In this document: positions 32,304 to 42,814 of the stretch, piece by piece | How positions within the stretch are numbered: position 1 is the first letter of the stretch | How the letters are laid out: the number at the start of each line of letters is the position of its first letter | Program-made: the position numbers and the translations under genes | NCBI RefSeq assembly: GCF_019278465.1 | Contig: NZ_CP058983.1 | Span: forward strand, 186,001-250,000 | DNA from: Tenacibaculum sp. AHE14PA | GTDB lineage: Bacteria; Bacteroidota; Bacteroidia; Flavobacteriales; Flavobacteriaceae | DNA: 64,000 nucleotides | Direction of reading: 5' to 3' | Notes under the pieces: generated by a model | What the model was told of the DNA's origin: nothing | What the model saw: the letters and a program-made list of their open reading frames with translations, nothing else | Databases searched by the model: none

Positions 32304-33659
32304 TTATTTGTTTTTTTGTAAATTACCCACTTCTACATTAATTCTTTTTGATGATAAACTAGTGTATCCGTTTGTTATAATACCTTTACTATCAATTAAA
32401 ACAACACGCGGAAACTTGCTAGTAGAAAACTCACACAAGCTGCTTTTTTTGGGTAATGTGTATTGGTGTTTAATATCTATGTTTTTGGTATATCTTTTAG
32501 ATGATGTACATAAATTAACTACAACAAAATTAACATCTGGGTTGTTTCTTATAAGGTAATTAGTACGAGAAGCAATCCATTCATCAGATGCATGTTTGTA
32601 GTCTTTAAATAAAATAACAGTATTCTTGTTACTTACTATTTTAGAAATATTCTTTTCTTCTCCTTTAGCGTTCACTAAATTAAATGAAGGTAATTTATCA
32701 CCTGTGTTTAATAATTTTAGATCGTTAATTAAGCGTTGTACATTTTTTTTCTGATCAATACTAGTATTTAATTTAAAGAAAGTAAAAAATGCTTGGTCGT
32801 TATTTTTTTGACTAGGCTCTTTAAAAAAGCGACGCATAACGGTGTTATATAGTAACTTGTTTTTTATTTCTTCTGAAGTAATATTTGCGTCTATGCTATA
32901 AAGTAAATCAACAGTAAAGTTTTCTGATTTTTCTTTCTTAAGATATACATCATTGTATAACTTATCCATCATATATTTATAATATGGTTCGTAAAAAATT
33001 AAAGAGTCTTTCTTAGTGTTGATGTTATTGCGATAATCAAAATAAGAATCAATTAAAGGAATAGACTTTTTATTATTATAATTATAAATAGCATATTCTT
33101 CTAAATTGGTATAAATAGGATACAGCATCGTAATGTTTAGTATTTCTAAAAAATCACTAGAAACATCATCTGTATTGTTTTTGTAAGTGTTAATAATATT
33201 CTCCTTAACTCTTTTTATAGAATCTGCTTTTTTTATAAAATTTTCTTGTATTAGGTTCTGATGTTTAGAAAAATATTTATCATCTATTTCTGTTTGTAAG
33301 AATGATTCTATTAAGATGTTATTTCTTTCGGCGTTTTTACCGCTAAAAACAAGCGACTCATCAAAGCTCCAAGTATTTAACCTAAAAAGCAAACTGTCAT
33401 TAGCCTCTAGATATACATATTGATGTTCTGGCCCGTGACCAAACATGTATAATCCATCTTTAAACTTTTTAAAAGTGCCTAAAAAGCTATTGTCTTTTTT
33501 CAAATAAATAGTGTCGTTAAAACCATAATTATCAGATAAAGTTACATAGCTAGATTTTGGGTTTATAATCTTACCTCCAAAATAAGTGTTTTTTGGGGTT
33601 TCCGATTCATTACAACCAATGAATAAAATTAATATAAAAGGTATTAAATACTTAATCAT
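32304..33659 (-). CDS. Lipoprotein with thioredoxin-like domain lacking CXXC
   Basis: A 451-residue predicted lipoprotein with lipobox LFIGC and Cys at 16. The N-terminal part (about 28-110) resembles the beta domain found before many TlpA-like proteins. A helical middle follows. The C-terminal region (about 320-451, GDKLPSFNLVNAKGEEKNIS, then TVILFKDYKHASDEW) has a thioredoxin-like layout. The redox pair CXXC is replaced by DYKHA, so disulfide exchange is unlikely. A binding or structural role in the periplasm is more probable. It is transcribed alone with a -7 at 33693-33700. Confidence 0.75.
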   Translation of the reverse strand: MIKYLIPFILILFIGCNESETPKNTYFGGKIINPKSSYVTLSDNYGFNDTIYLKKDNSFLGTFKKFKDGLYMFGHGPEHQYVYLEANDSLLFRLNTWSFDESLVFSGKNAERNNILIESFLQTEIDDKYFSKHQNLIQENFIKKADSIKRVKENIINTYKNNTDDVSSDFLEILNITMLYPIYTNLEEYAIYNYNNKKSIPLIDSYFDYRNNINTKKDSLIFYEPYYKYMMDKLYNDVYLKKEKSENFTVDLLYSIDANITSEEIKNKLLYNTVMRRFFKEPSQKNNDQAFFTFFKLNTSIDQKKNVQRLINDLKLLNTGDKLPSFNLVNAKGEEKNISKIVSNKNTVILFKDYKHASDEWIASRTNYLIRNNPDVNFVVVNLCTSSKRYTKNIDIKHQYTLPKKSSLCEFSTSKFPRVVLIDSKGIITNGYTSLSSKRINVEVGNLQKNK

Positions 33660-33692
33660 ATCTTGTTTTTCTCTTTATAAAGAAATAATGCT

Positions 33693-33700
33693 CAAAAATA
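33693..33700 (-). promoter_or_regulatory. -7 element of the thioredoxin-like lipoprotein gene
   Basis: The minus strand reads TATTTTTG, matching TAnnTTTG, 33 bases before the ATG at 33659. Confidence 0.4.
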
Positions 33701-33809
33701 AACATCTCTGTATAATCTAGTTGTTAATTAGCTGTTAAAAGAATTAAAAGCGCCAAAAGTATGATGTTAAATTTATCCTTGCAAATTCTTTTTAAGTCAG
33801 TATATTTTA

Positions 33810-33817
33810 TACTTTTG
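33810..33817 (+). promoter_or_regulatory. -7 element of the ABC-F gene
   Basis: TACTTTTG matches TAnnTTTG, 22 bases before the ATG at 33840. Confidence 0.55.
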
Positions 33818-33839
33818 CAGCCAATTTAAAAAGTCATAA

Positions 33840-35459
<1,620 letters not shown>

Positions 35460-35480
35460 TAGATATATTATCACATAAAA

Positions 35481-35512
35481 AAAGGAAGCTAATTAATTAG
35501 CTTCCTTTTTTT
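35481..35512. terminator. Bidirectional rho-independent terminator
   Basis: Positions 35484-35505 are a perfect 22-base palindrome (GGAAGCTAATT and its complement) with flanking A and T runs, between the convergent ABC-F and rsmD genes. Confidence 0.85.
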
Positions 35513-35516
35513 ATGT

Positions 35517-36065
35517 TTACTCTTCTGTTTCTGTTTCAAAAAAACTAAAAACATTACCACCGTAACGTTTGTCGTAACTATGTTTTGGATGTTTTGTTAA
35601 ATCGGTGTGTTTAGAGTGTTCTATAATTAAAGTTCCTTCTTCACTTAAAAGTTGACGATCAAAAACAAGATCAGCAATTTTTAAAAACTGCTCTTCTTCA
35701 AAGTCATATGGAGGATCTGCAAAAATAACATCCGATTTTATAGTTGTTTTTTCTAAAAACTTATATACATCGCTTTTGTAGGTGCTTATATCAAAATCTA
35801 ACTCTTTAGCGGTTTCGTTAATGAATTTTATACAGCCAAAATGAGCATCAACAGCGTGTATTGTTAAGGTTCCGCGAGAAGCAAACTCATAACTGATATT
35901 ACCAGTACCTGCAAAAAGATCTAATACAGCGATACTATCAAAATAATAATTGTTGTTTAAGATGTTAAATAACGATTCTTTAGCCATGTCGGTCGTAGGA
36001 CGAACAGGTAATTTTTTCGGAGCAGAAAGTCGTCTGCTTTTATACTTTCCTGATATAATTCTCAT
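35517..36065 (-). CDS. rsmD: 16S rRNA (guanine(966)-N2)-methyltransferase
   Basis: A 182-residue SAM-dependent methyltransferase. It begins MRIISGKYKSRRL, typical of RsmD. The SAM motif VLDLFAGTGNISYEFASRG and the catalytic FADPPYDF are intact. It modifies 16S rRNA in the small subunit. Its ATG overlaps the last base of the upstream DUF3822 gene stop (TAATG), so the two are translationally coupled. Confidence 0.94.
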   Translation of the reverse strand: MRIISGKYKSRRLSAPKKLPVRPTTDMAKESLFNILNNNYYFDSIAVLDLFAGTGNISYEFASRGTLTIHAVDAHFGCIKFINETAKELDFDISTYKSDVYKFLEKTTIKSDVIFADPPYDFEEEQFLKIADLVFDRQLLSEEGTLIIEHSKHTDLTKHPKHSYDKRYGGNVFSFFETETEE

Positions 36066-36886
36066 TAGTGTACTAAGATGAAATTAGAATGATTAGAAAA
36101 CTCTTCACTATCTGTAAAAAAGTTTAAGATAGGTTTTAAAAAATGAATATTACGTACGTAATTAAAGGTAATCGTATAAAGGTCTGACTGTTTTTCAATA
36201 TTACCTAAGAAAGTTAATTGAAATTTATCAGGATCCATTTGTAATTGTTCTGCTACAAATAAAATGTAATATAAAAAATCTTCTTTTGTAGCGTAAGAAA
36301 ATGAATTATGTAAAATTAAAATGCCTTGCTGGCAAACAACAATATCTAATTGATTAGGAGATACGTGTACGAAAAATTGTTTTTCAGAATCTTCTTTAGA
36401 GTAGTTTAATAACTTATCTATTAAAATAGTTGAGTGATGTTTATATTCGAATTCTCCGAAATTTTGAAACAGATAATTATTGATGTTTACATAAGGAATG
36501 TATACCGTATTGGCTTCCATCATATCTAAAGCATCATATGTAATAAAATCTGTTGTTAAGGTTTTAACGGTGTATTTTAAATAAGATTCTAAATAACTTC
36601 TATCAAAATATTCGTTGGGTACAAGTGTTGCTAAGTTATTTTGATGAATAGCAAATACACTTTTAAAGTCTTGCTGTAAATCTTTATCAGTAGCAAAAAT
36701 ACTAATAACTTTATCTAATAAATATTCAGGAGAAGTCAATGAAGCCTCAAATATATATTCGGTAAATAAAATTGTTTCTCTTGTATCTGAATTAGAGATA
36801 CAAAAAGAAAATCCATCCAAACTAAATTGGATGGATAGATTTTTATTTTGCGTTATTACGCTAGTTTTTTTAGTCTTCTTTAACAA
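36065..36886 (-). CDS. DUF3822 family protein
   Basis: About 273 residues. The characteristic start NLSIQFSLDGFSFCISN is present, followed by an actin-like pattern of alternating strands and helices (FVHVSPNQLDIVV, LILHNSFSYATKEDFLYYILFVAEQL). The family is found next to rsmD in Bacteroidota; its role is unknown. The start is uncertain. ATG at 36925 would overlap the previous gene by 56 bases, whereas TTG at 36886 gives a protein of usual size, overlapping by 17 bases. I prefer the TTG. Confidence 0.8.
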   Translation of the reverse strand: MLKKTKKTSVITQNKNLSIQFSLDGFSFCISNSDTRETILFTEYIFEASLTSPEYLLDKVISIFATDKDLQQDFKSVFAIHQNNLATLVPNEYFDRSYLESYLKYTVKTLTTDFITYDALDMMEANTVYIPYVNINNYLFQNFGEFEYKHHSTILIDKLLNYSKEDSEKQFFVHVSPNQLDIVVCQQGILILHNSFSYATKEDFLYYILFVAEQLQMDPDKFQLTFLGNIEKQSDLYTITFNYVRNIHFLKPILNFFTDSEEFSNHSNFILVH

Positions 36887-37604
36887 CGGCTTCACCTTTA
36901 TCGTAAGAAGGAGGCCAGTTACCACCAGTAGTTACTTCATCTAAAGAACCAACAGAAACATAAGCACCTTTAATTTGATCAGTTTCTAAAGCTTCTAATT
37001 CTTGTTTCACTAAAGAAGTACTCATACCTTTTAAGATAGCTGTTTTATCTGCTTTAACTTCAAAAACAGGAACTAATAATCCGGCAACTTTTTCAACTTC
37101 ACCAGTAGCTATTTCAAACTGCTTGTCTGTTCCAGGAACATTAAACATACCTTTATAGTCTTCACCTTCAAAATATTTTGCTACAGGTTCGTACCCTATA
37201 GTATCAACTTGTTTTTTAGAAACAGTAATAAAAATACCACCACCTCTATCAACTTTCTCTTCGATGTTTTTAGTTTCAATTAAAGCTAATTGACCGTTTT
37301 CAATAAAGTTAATTAAAGAATCTTTACTGTTAGTATAAGTTCTATAAACCTCTTTATATTTAACTTCAGCATCACGAATTAATTTTAAATTCTTAATAAC
37401 CTTAGCAAAACGTACTTCTTTTTCTTTAGCAAAATGAATAGGTTCCATGATACCTCCATAAATTTTAACCACTAAGAGAACAGTAGCTGCTAATAATAAA
37501 ATAGAGACTAACCATCTCATTTTCAATGGCACAAACTTAACTATAATTACAGCTAAAAGAATTGCAACTACAACAGCTGCTAAAATCATTAATAATAAAT
37601 TCAT
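36870..37604 (-). CDS. Membrane protein with two N-terminal helices, unknown function
   Basis: About 244 residues. Two membrane helices (about 3-23 and 29-48) precede a long charged region (KEKEVRFAKVIKNLKLIRDAEVKYKEVYRTY) that looks helical, then a mixed region ending VVKED. The pattern of NLK-IRDAEVKYK-x-x-x-x-Y resembles pilin-like or type II secretion-like periplasmic proteins, but I would not name it. It is the first gene of the run with DUF3822 and rsmD. The start is ATG 37604; the TTG at 37634 is part of the -7 element. Confidence 0.75.
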   Translation of the reverse strand: MNLLLMILAAVVVAILLAVIIVKFVPLKMRWLVSILLLAATVLLVVKIYGGIMEPIHFAKEKEVRFAKVIKNLKLIRDAEVKYKEVYRTYTNSKDSLINFIENGQLALIETKNIEEKVDRGGGIFITVSKKQVDTIGYEPVAKYFEGEDYKGMFNVPGTDKQFEIATGEVEKVAGLLVPVFEVKADKTAILKGMSTSLVKQELEALETDQIKGAYVSVGSLDEVTTGGNWPPSYDKGEAVVKED

Positions 37605-37631
37605 TTTTTTTGTTTTAATATATGATATACG

Positions 37632-37639
37632 CAAATCTA
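37632..37639 (-). promoter_or_regulatory. -7 element of the rsmD operon
   Basis: The minus strand reads TAGATTTG, matching TAnnTTTG, 27 bases before the ATG at 37604. Confidence 0.5.
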
Positions 37640-37682
37640 CAATTTTTTTTCAATCATGAAAATTTTTATCTATAAATACATT

Positions 37683-37690
37683 TATCTTTG
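37683..37690 (+). promoter_or_regulatory. -7 element of the RecD-like helicase gene
   Basis: TATCTTTG matches TAnnTTTG, 15 bases before the ATG at 37706, and is divergent from the rsmD operon promoter. Confidence 0.55.
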
Positions 37691-37705
37691 GCTATTATTT
37701 AAAAT

Positions 37706-39133
37706 ATGATAGAATCAGCACCTAAGTTTTATAAAGAAATTCTCGAGAAATTTCCGTACCAACCCACTCAGAAGCAAAATGAGTTATTAGATAAGTTAAC
37801 AGACTTTTTGTTTGACACTAATAGCAACGCTTTGTTTTTATTAAAAGGATATGCCGGTACGGGTAAAACAACGATAATTAGTACCGTAGTTAATAATTTA
37901 TGGAAAGCCGGTAAAAAGGCTGTTCTTTTAGCACCTACAGGTAGGGCAGCAAAAGTAATTTCTGGTTATTCTAAAAAGCAAGCCTTTACAATACACAAAA
38001 AAATTTACTTTCCTAAAAAAGAAGGTAATGGGGGTGTTAGCTTTGTGATGCAGCCTAATAAGCATATTAACACGGTTTTTATAGTTGATGAGGCTTCAAT
38101 GATATCAGATGCTCGTCAAAACTCTAAACTGTTTGAAAACGGCTCTTTATTAGATGATTTAATATCTTTTGTGTACTCGGGTAAAAACTGTAAAATTGTT
38201 TTTATAGGAGATACAGCACAGTTGCCACCGGTTAAATTAACAATGAGCCCTGCTTTAGAGGCAGATAAACTTTCTTTTGATTTTAATAAAGATGTTACCG
38301 AAATTGAGTTAGATGAAGTAGTGCGTCAGCAACAAAATTCAGGAATATTAGCTAATGCAACTGATTTACGTTTATTAATACAAAATAATGTTACCGACTT
38401 TAAGTTTGATATAAATTATCTAGATATCATCAGGCTAGAAGACAGTTACGACATACAGGATGCTATTACACAGGCGTACGATGGTGATATTGGGGTAGAA
38501 GATACCGCTTTTATTGTACGATCAAATAAAAGAGCTAATCAATACAACGATCAAATTAGAACTAAAATCCGTGGTCAAGAAAATGAGATTTCTACAGGAG
38601 ATTATGTAATGATTGTTAAGAACAATTACTTTTGGTTAAAAGACTCTTCTTCCGCAGGTTTTATAGCAAATGGTGATATCTGTGAAGTGATGCGAATTAG
38701 TAATATAAAAGAATTATACGGATTTAAATTTGCTGAAGTAGAGGTTCGTATGATTGATTATCCTGATATGAGTCCTTTTGAAACAGTATTACTTTTAGAT
38801 ACACTTTCTAGTGAAAGTCCTTCTTTAAGCTATGAAGAATCAAATAAGTTATACCAAGCTGTAAAAGAAGATTTTGCTGATGAAAAATCGAAATATAAGC
38901 AGTTTATGGGCGTAAAAAATAATAAATACTTTAATGCGCTTCAGGTAAAGTTTTCTTACGCGATGACTTGTCATAAATCACAAGGTGGACAATGGAATAC
39001 CGTTTTTATTGAGCAGCCTTATTTGCCTGACGGACCAAGTGTTGAGTATTTACGTTGGTTATATACTGCAGTTACCAGAGCGCAAGATAAATTATATTTA
39101 ATAGGCTTTAAAGACGATTGCTTTTTAGAGTAA
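37706..39133 (+). CDS. ATP-dependent DNA helicase, RecD/Dda-like
   Basis: A 475-residue SF1B helicase. Motif I LKGYAGTGKTT (about residue 52), Ia LLAPTGRAAKVIS, motif II VDEASM, motif III GDTAQLPPV, and the C-terminal UvrD-like motif V/VI TCHKSQGGQWNTVF and YTAVTRAQDKLYLIG are all intact. It lacks RecB or RecC partners here and is much shorter than RecD2, matching the stand-alone Dda/Pif1-like enzymes common in Bacteroidota. It probably unwinds DNA 5' to 3' in repair or replication restart. Confidence 0.9.
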   Translation: MIESAPKFYKEILEKFPYQPTQKQNELLDKLTDFLFDTNSNALFLLKGYAGTGKTTIISTVVNNLWKAGKKAVLLAPTGRAAKVISGYSKKQAFTIHKKIYFPKKEGNGGVSFVMQPNKHINTVFIVDEASMISDARQNSKLFENGSLLDDLISFVYSGKNCKIVFIGDTAQLPPVKLTMSPALEADKLSFDFNKDVTEIELDEVVRQQQNSGILANATDLRLLIQNNVTDFKFDINYLDIIRLEDSYDIQDAITQAYDGDIGVEDTAFIVRSNKRANQYNDQIRTKIRGQENEISTGDYVMIVKNNYFWLKDSSSAGFIANGDICEVMRISNIKELYGFKFAEVEVRMIDYPDMSPFETVLLLDTLSSESPSLSYEESNKLYQAVKEDFADEKSKYKQFMGVKNNKYFNALQVKFSYAMTCHKSQGGQWNTVFIEQPYLPDGPSVEYLRWLYTAVTRAQDKLYLIGFKDDCFLE

Positions 39134-39273
39134 ATAATTGTTTTTTAATAAAATACGCTTTAAATCATTAAAAAAGGTTTTCATCTATACATATAAGATC
39201 GTTTATCGAAAAACAAACTGAAGATGCTTGTGTTATTGATACATTTATAATATATGAATGTAAATTTTTTAGC

Positions 39274-40056
39274 ATGAAAAATATAACATTAGCATTATTA
39301 GTCTTTTTTACTCAAGTAGTTATCGCTCAGTAAGTTTGTGAAGACAAAGTTGAGTCGAACTACGTAGATTTAAATAGTATATCTGTAAAAAAATGTGAAA
39401 ACAAATCATCTAGAGCTGTTATTCAAAACTCAGAAACAACATCAAAAACATTTAGCAAAAGATATTTAAAGAAAAGAAGATCTAGTAATAGGGTAAAAAA
39501 TCCATTAAATAAAACAATACTTAAGGTAGCTAAAAGTGAAATAGAAAATCTTGTAATGCTAATTAATGAGCCTAAAGTTATTTCTAATAAAGAAAAGTTA
39601 ATTAGAAACAGTGTGAAAAGTATAGCTTTAGTTGCGAATAAAGTTAATAACGAGTTAATTCAATCAGAATTGAAAGTTAAAGAAGATATTAACTTAACTA
39701 ATTTTAAAAGAACAGTTTCTTTTGCGGAAGTATCAAATGTACCTTCATTTCCAATGCCAAATAATAATATTTCTTTTAATCAAAGAATGGCTGAACATAT
39801 TAAAGTTCAATTAAAGTACCCAGAACAAGCATTAGTAAATAATATTGAAGGCTCTGTTTTAGTTAATTTTATAATTAATACTAGCGGAGAAGTAATAAAC
39901 ATTAAAGCTTCAAGTAATGAAATAAGTAATAATATTTTGGAAAAAGAAGCTATCAGGATCATAAAAACCCTTCCAAAGTTTATTCCAGGAAAACATAATG
40001 GTAAAAAAGTGAATGTTTCTTATGGATTTCCTATACTTTTTTCAATGGACTATTAA
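39274..40056 (+). pseudogene. TonB C-terminal domain protein with in-frame stop after the signal peptide
   Basis: ATG 39274 opens a signal peptide MKNITLALLVFFTQVVIAQ. It is followed at once by TAA (39331-39333, codon 20). The same frame then continues without a stop to 40056 through VCEDKVESN, a basic linker, and a TonB C-terminal domain (QLKYPEQALVNNIEGSVLVNFIINTSGEV ... LPKFIPGKHNGKKV). The segment from 39556 alone would be read as a leaderless open frame but makes no sense as a start. The intact ancestor was an exported protein with a TonB_C domain, a type found in Flavobacteriia. The annotation covers the whole reading frame. Confidence 0.85.
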
Positions 40057-40112
40057 ATTATAATTTTTGCATACAATTAACATATTATAAATTTTTTTAG
40101 TACTAAAAAAAG

Positions 40113-40120
40113 TACATTTG
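40113..40120 (+). promoter_or_regulatory. -7 element of the PIG-L gene
   Basis: TACATTTG matches TAnnTTTG, 21 bases before the ATG at 40142. Confidence 0.45.
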
Positions 40121-40141
40121 TTGTTCAATTAAATCTTTATA

Positions 40142-42661
40142 ATGTTTAAAAGAGCACTTTCTATTATTGGTATTTTTTGTATTTCAACGACAATAAATGC
40201 TCAAAAACCTCAAAAATTAAATTCTAATCAGATTTTTGAGAAAATTCAAAAATTAAACTTTTTAGGTTCTGCATTATATATTGCAGCGCATCCAGATGAT
40301 GAAAATACCCGTTTAATCGCTTATTTATCAAACCATGAAAAAGCAAGAACAGGTTATTTATCATTAACTCGTGGTGATGGAGGTCAGAATTTAATTGGCT
40401 CAGAAATGAGAGAATTATTAGGCGTAATTCGTACGCAAGAGTTATTAGCAGCCAGAAGAGTCGACGGAGGAGAACAGCGTTTTACTAGAGCTAACGATTT
40501 TGGGTATTCTAAACATCCGGATGAAACTTTAAAAATTTGGAATAAAGAGGAAGTCTTAGCAGATGTAGTTTGGGCTATCAGAACTTTTAAGCCAGATGTA
40601 ATTATAAATCGTTTTAATCACAGAACTCCAGGTACCACACATGGTCATCATACTTCATCGGCAATTTTAAGTATGGAAGCTTTTGATTTAGCAAATGATA
40701 AAACAAAATATGCTAGTCAGCTTAAAAATACCAGTATTTGGCAACCACAACGCTTATTTTTTAACACTTCTTGGTGGTTTTATGGTAGTCAAGAAAAGTT
40801 CGATAAAGCAGATAAAAGCAAGATGCTAAGTTTTGATATTGGTGCTTATTATCCGTTAAAAGGCTTGTCAAACAACGAATTGGCATCTATGGCTAGTAGC
40901 CAACACTTATGTCAAGGTTTTGGTCGTCTAACAACTCGTGGAAGTCAAACCGAATATGTTGAATTTTTAAAAGGTGATTTTCCAAAGGATAAAAAAGATA
41001 TTTTTTCTGGTATAAATACTACGTGGAACAGAGTAGAAGGCGGAGGCGAAATTGGTGATATTTTATATGAAATTGAAAAGAATTTCGATTTTGTAAATCC
41101 TTCAAAGCATTTACCTGAATTAATGAAAGCTTATAAGTTGGTTCAGAACTTAAAAGATGCACATTGGAAAAACATAAAAACAACAGAATTACAAGAGGTA
41201 ATTAAAGCTAGTGCAGGTTTGTATTTAGAAGCTTCTGCAAACAAATCTAGCACCACGTCAAATAGTAATTTTGAAGTTAATTTTGAAGCGTTAAATAGAA
41301 GTGTTAATTCAATAGAATTAGTATCTATTAAAACATTACCTAACGAAAATATAATTGCTAAAAATTTAGCATTAGCACCCAATGTAAAGCAAAATTTTAA
41401 AGAAAATATTGCGATTAAAAACATTGGTTATTCATCTCCTTATTGGTTAACAAAACCATGGGATTTAGGAATGTATACTGTTGATAACAAAAAACTAATA
41501 GGAAATCCGGAAAGCGAAAGACCTATTAACATCGTTTATAATTTGATTATTGAAAATGAACCGATATCATTTAAAATTCCGGTTGTTTACAGGTATTCTA
41601 AAAGCGATAAAGGCGAAATTTATGAACCTTTTGAGGTGTTGCCTAAAGTAACGACTAAATTAAAAAGTAAGGTTATTATTTTTTCTGATGATGTTTCTCA
41701 AAAAGTGTCTTTAGAGGTTCGTTCTGGAGATAAAAATGTAATAGGAAGTGTTTCTTTACAGGTTCCTAATGGGTGGCAGGTTTCTCCTAAAACAGCTGAT
41801 TTTAATATCGAACAAAAAGGAGATAAACAAATAGTATATTTTAAAGTTACGCCACCAAAAAATCAATCAGAAGAAGTTTTAAAGGCAATAGCAACAATTG
41901 GTAACGAAACATATAGTAAAGAGTTGATCGAAATTAATTACGATCACATTCCTAAACAATCTATTTTATTACCATCACAAGCAAAGCTTGTTCGTTTAAA
42001 CATTAAAAAAAGAGGAGATAAAATAGGCTATATTCAAGGCTCAGGAGATGCAATTCCAGAGAGTTTACGTCAAATAGGGTATGAGGTAACAGAAATAAAT
42101 CCTAAAGATATAAATGATAAAAATTTACAAGATTTTGATGCTATTGTTCTAGGAATTCGTGCATATAATACCTTGCCAGAATTACAGTTTAAGCAAAAAT
42201 ATTTGCTAGAATTTGTAAAGAAAGGAGGAAATATGATTGTACAGTATAACACGAATAGAAGAGTAGACGTAAAAGCACCGTTTGAGTTGAAATTATCGAG
42301 AGACAGGGTAACAGATGAGGATGCAAAAGTTACTTTATTAGCCAAAGAACATTCTATTTTAAATTACCCGAATAAAGTTACTGAAGCTGATTTTAAAGGT
42401 TGGGTTCAAGAACGTGGATTGTATTTTCCGAATCAATGGAGTAAAGAGTACACTCCGATATTATTAATGAATGATAAAGGAGAAACAGCTAAAGAAGGTA
42501 GTTTATTAATTGCTAAATACGGAAAAGGAAATTATATATACACCGGCTTAAGTTTCTTTAGAGAATTACCTGTAGGAGTTTCAGGAGCGTATAAATTATT
42601 TGCAAATATGTTATCTGTAGGCAAAGAGAATGACGTAAAACAAAAAGAAATGAAGCTGTAA
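40142..42661 (+). CDS. Exported PIG-L family deacetylase
   Basis: An 839-residue protein with a signal peptide (1-20, ending NAQ). The PIG-L/LmbE domain (about 35-290) has the zinc motif AAHPDDE and later histidines in HGHHTSS. Beta-sandwich regions follow (about 390-620), and a C-terminal region (about 640-835, DFDAIVLGIRAYNTL, FVKKGGNMIVQYNT) resembles a ThuA/glutamine-amidotransferase-like fold. PIG-L enzymes deacetylate GlcNAc-type sugars, so an extracytoplasmic glycan substrate is likely. It is monocistronic with a strong terminator. Confidence 0.88.
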   Translation: MFKRALSIIGIFCISTTINAQKPQKLNSNQIFEKIQKLNFLGSALYIAAHPDDENTRLIAYLSNHEKARTGYLSLTRGDGGQNLIGSEMRELLGVIRTQELLAARRVDGGEQRFTRANDFGYSKHPDETLKIWNKEEVLADVVWAIRTFKPDVIINRFNHRTPGTTHGHHTSSAILSMEAFDLANDKTKYASQLKNTSIWQPQRLFFNTSWWFYGSQEKFDKADKSKMLSFDIGAYYPLKGLSNNELASMASSQHLCQGFGRLTTRGSQTEYVEFLKGDFPKDKKDIFSGINTTWNRVEGGGEIGDILYEIEKNFDFVNPSKHLPELMKAYKLVQNLKDAHWKNIKTTELQEVIKASAGLYLEASANKSSTTSNSNFEVNFEALNRSVNSIELVSIKTLPNENIIAKNLALAPNVKQNFKENIAIKNIGYSSPYWLTKPWDLGMYTVDNKKLIGNPESERPINIVYNLIIENEPISFKIPVVYRYSKSDKGEIYEPFEVLPKVTTKLKSKVIIFSDDVSQKVSLEVRSGDKNVIGSVSLQVPNGWQVSPKTADFNIEQKGDKQIVYFKVTPPKNQSEEVLKAIATIGNETYSKELIEINYDHIPKQSILLPSQAKLVRLNIKKRGDKIGYIQGSGDAIPESLRQIGYEVTEINPKDINDKNLQDFDAIVLGIRAYNTLPELQFKQKYLLEFVKKGGNMIVQYNTNRRVDVKAPFELKLSRDRVTDEDAKVTLLAKEHSILNYPNKVTEADFKGWVQERGLYFPNQWSKEYTPILLMNDKGETAKEGSLLIAKYGKGNYIYTGLSFFRELPVGVSGAYKLFANMLSVGKENDVKQKEMKL

Positions 42662-42683
42662 AATAGTATAGTTATACAACTAT

Positions 42684-42720
42684 AAAAAACCTCGAAAACA
42701 TATTGTTTTCGAGGTTTTTT
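42684..42720 (+). terminator. PIG-L gene terminator
   Basis: AAAAAACCTCGAAAACA (42684-42700) pairs perfectly with 42704-42720 around a three-base loop and ends in a T run. Confidence 0.85.
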
Positions 42721-42732
42721 TTGATATAAAGA

Positions 42733-42802
42733 TGTCATTCCGATGAAGCATGAAGAAGGAGTCTCTTTTTTGAAGTAGAGATTGCTTCGCTACGTTCGCA
42801 AT
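42733..42802. repeat. Palindromic intergenic element starting GTCATTCCGATGAAGC
   Basis: About 70 bases with a composition unlike the flanks, starting GTCATTCCGATGAAGCATGA and ending in ATTGC-TTCGCTACGTTC-GCAAT. It resembles short dispersed elements I recall from other flavobacterial genomes. Only one copy is seen in this window. Confidence 0.5.
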
Positions 42803-42814
42803 AAAACTTATAGC

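Noticed and set aside
39556..40056. A separate intact gene starting at 39556
   Set aside because: The frame continues upstream to a clean signal peptide at 39274, interrupted only by one TAA, so this is the C-terminal part of a larger gene.
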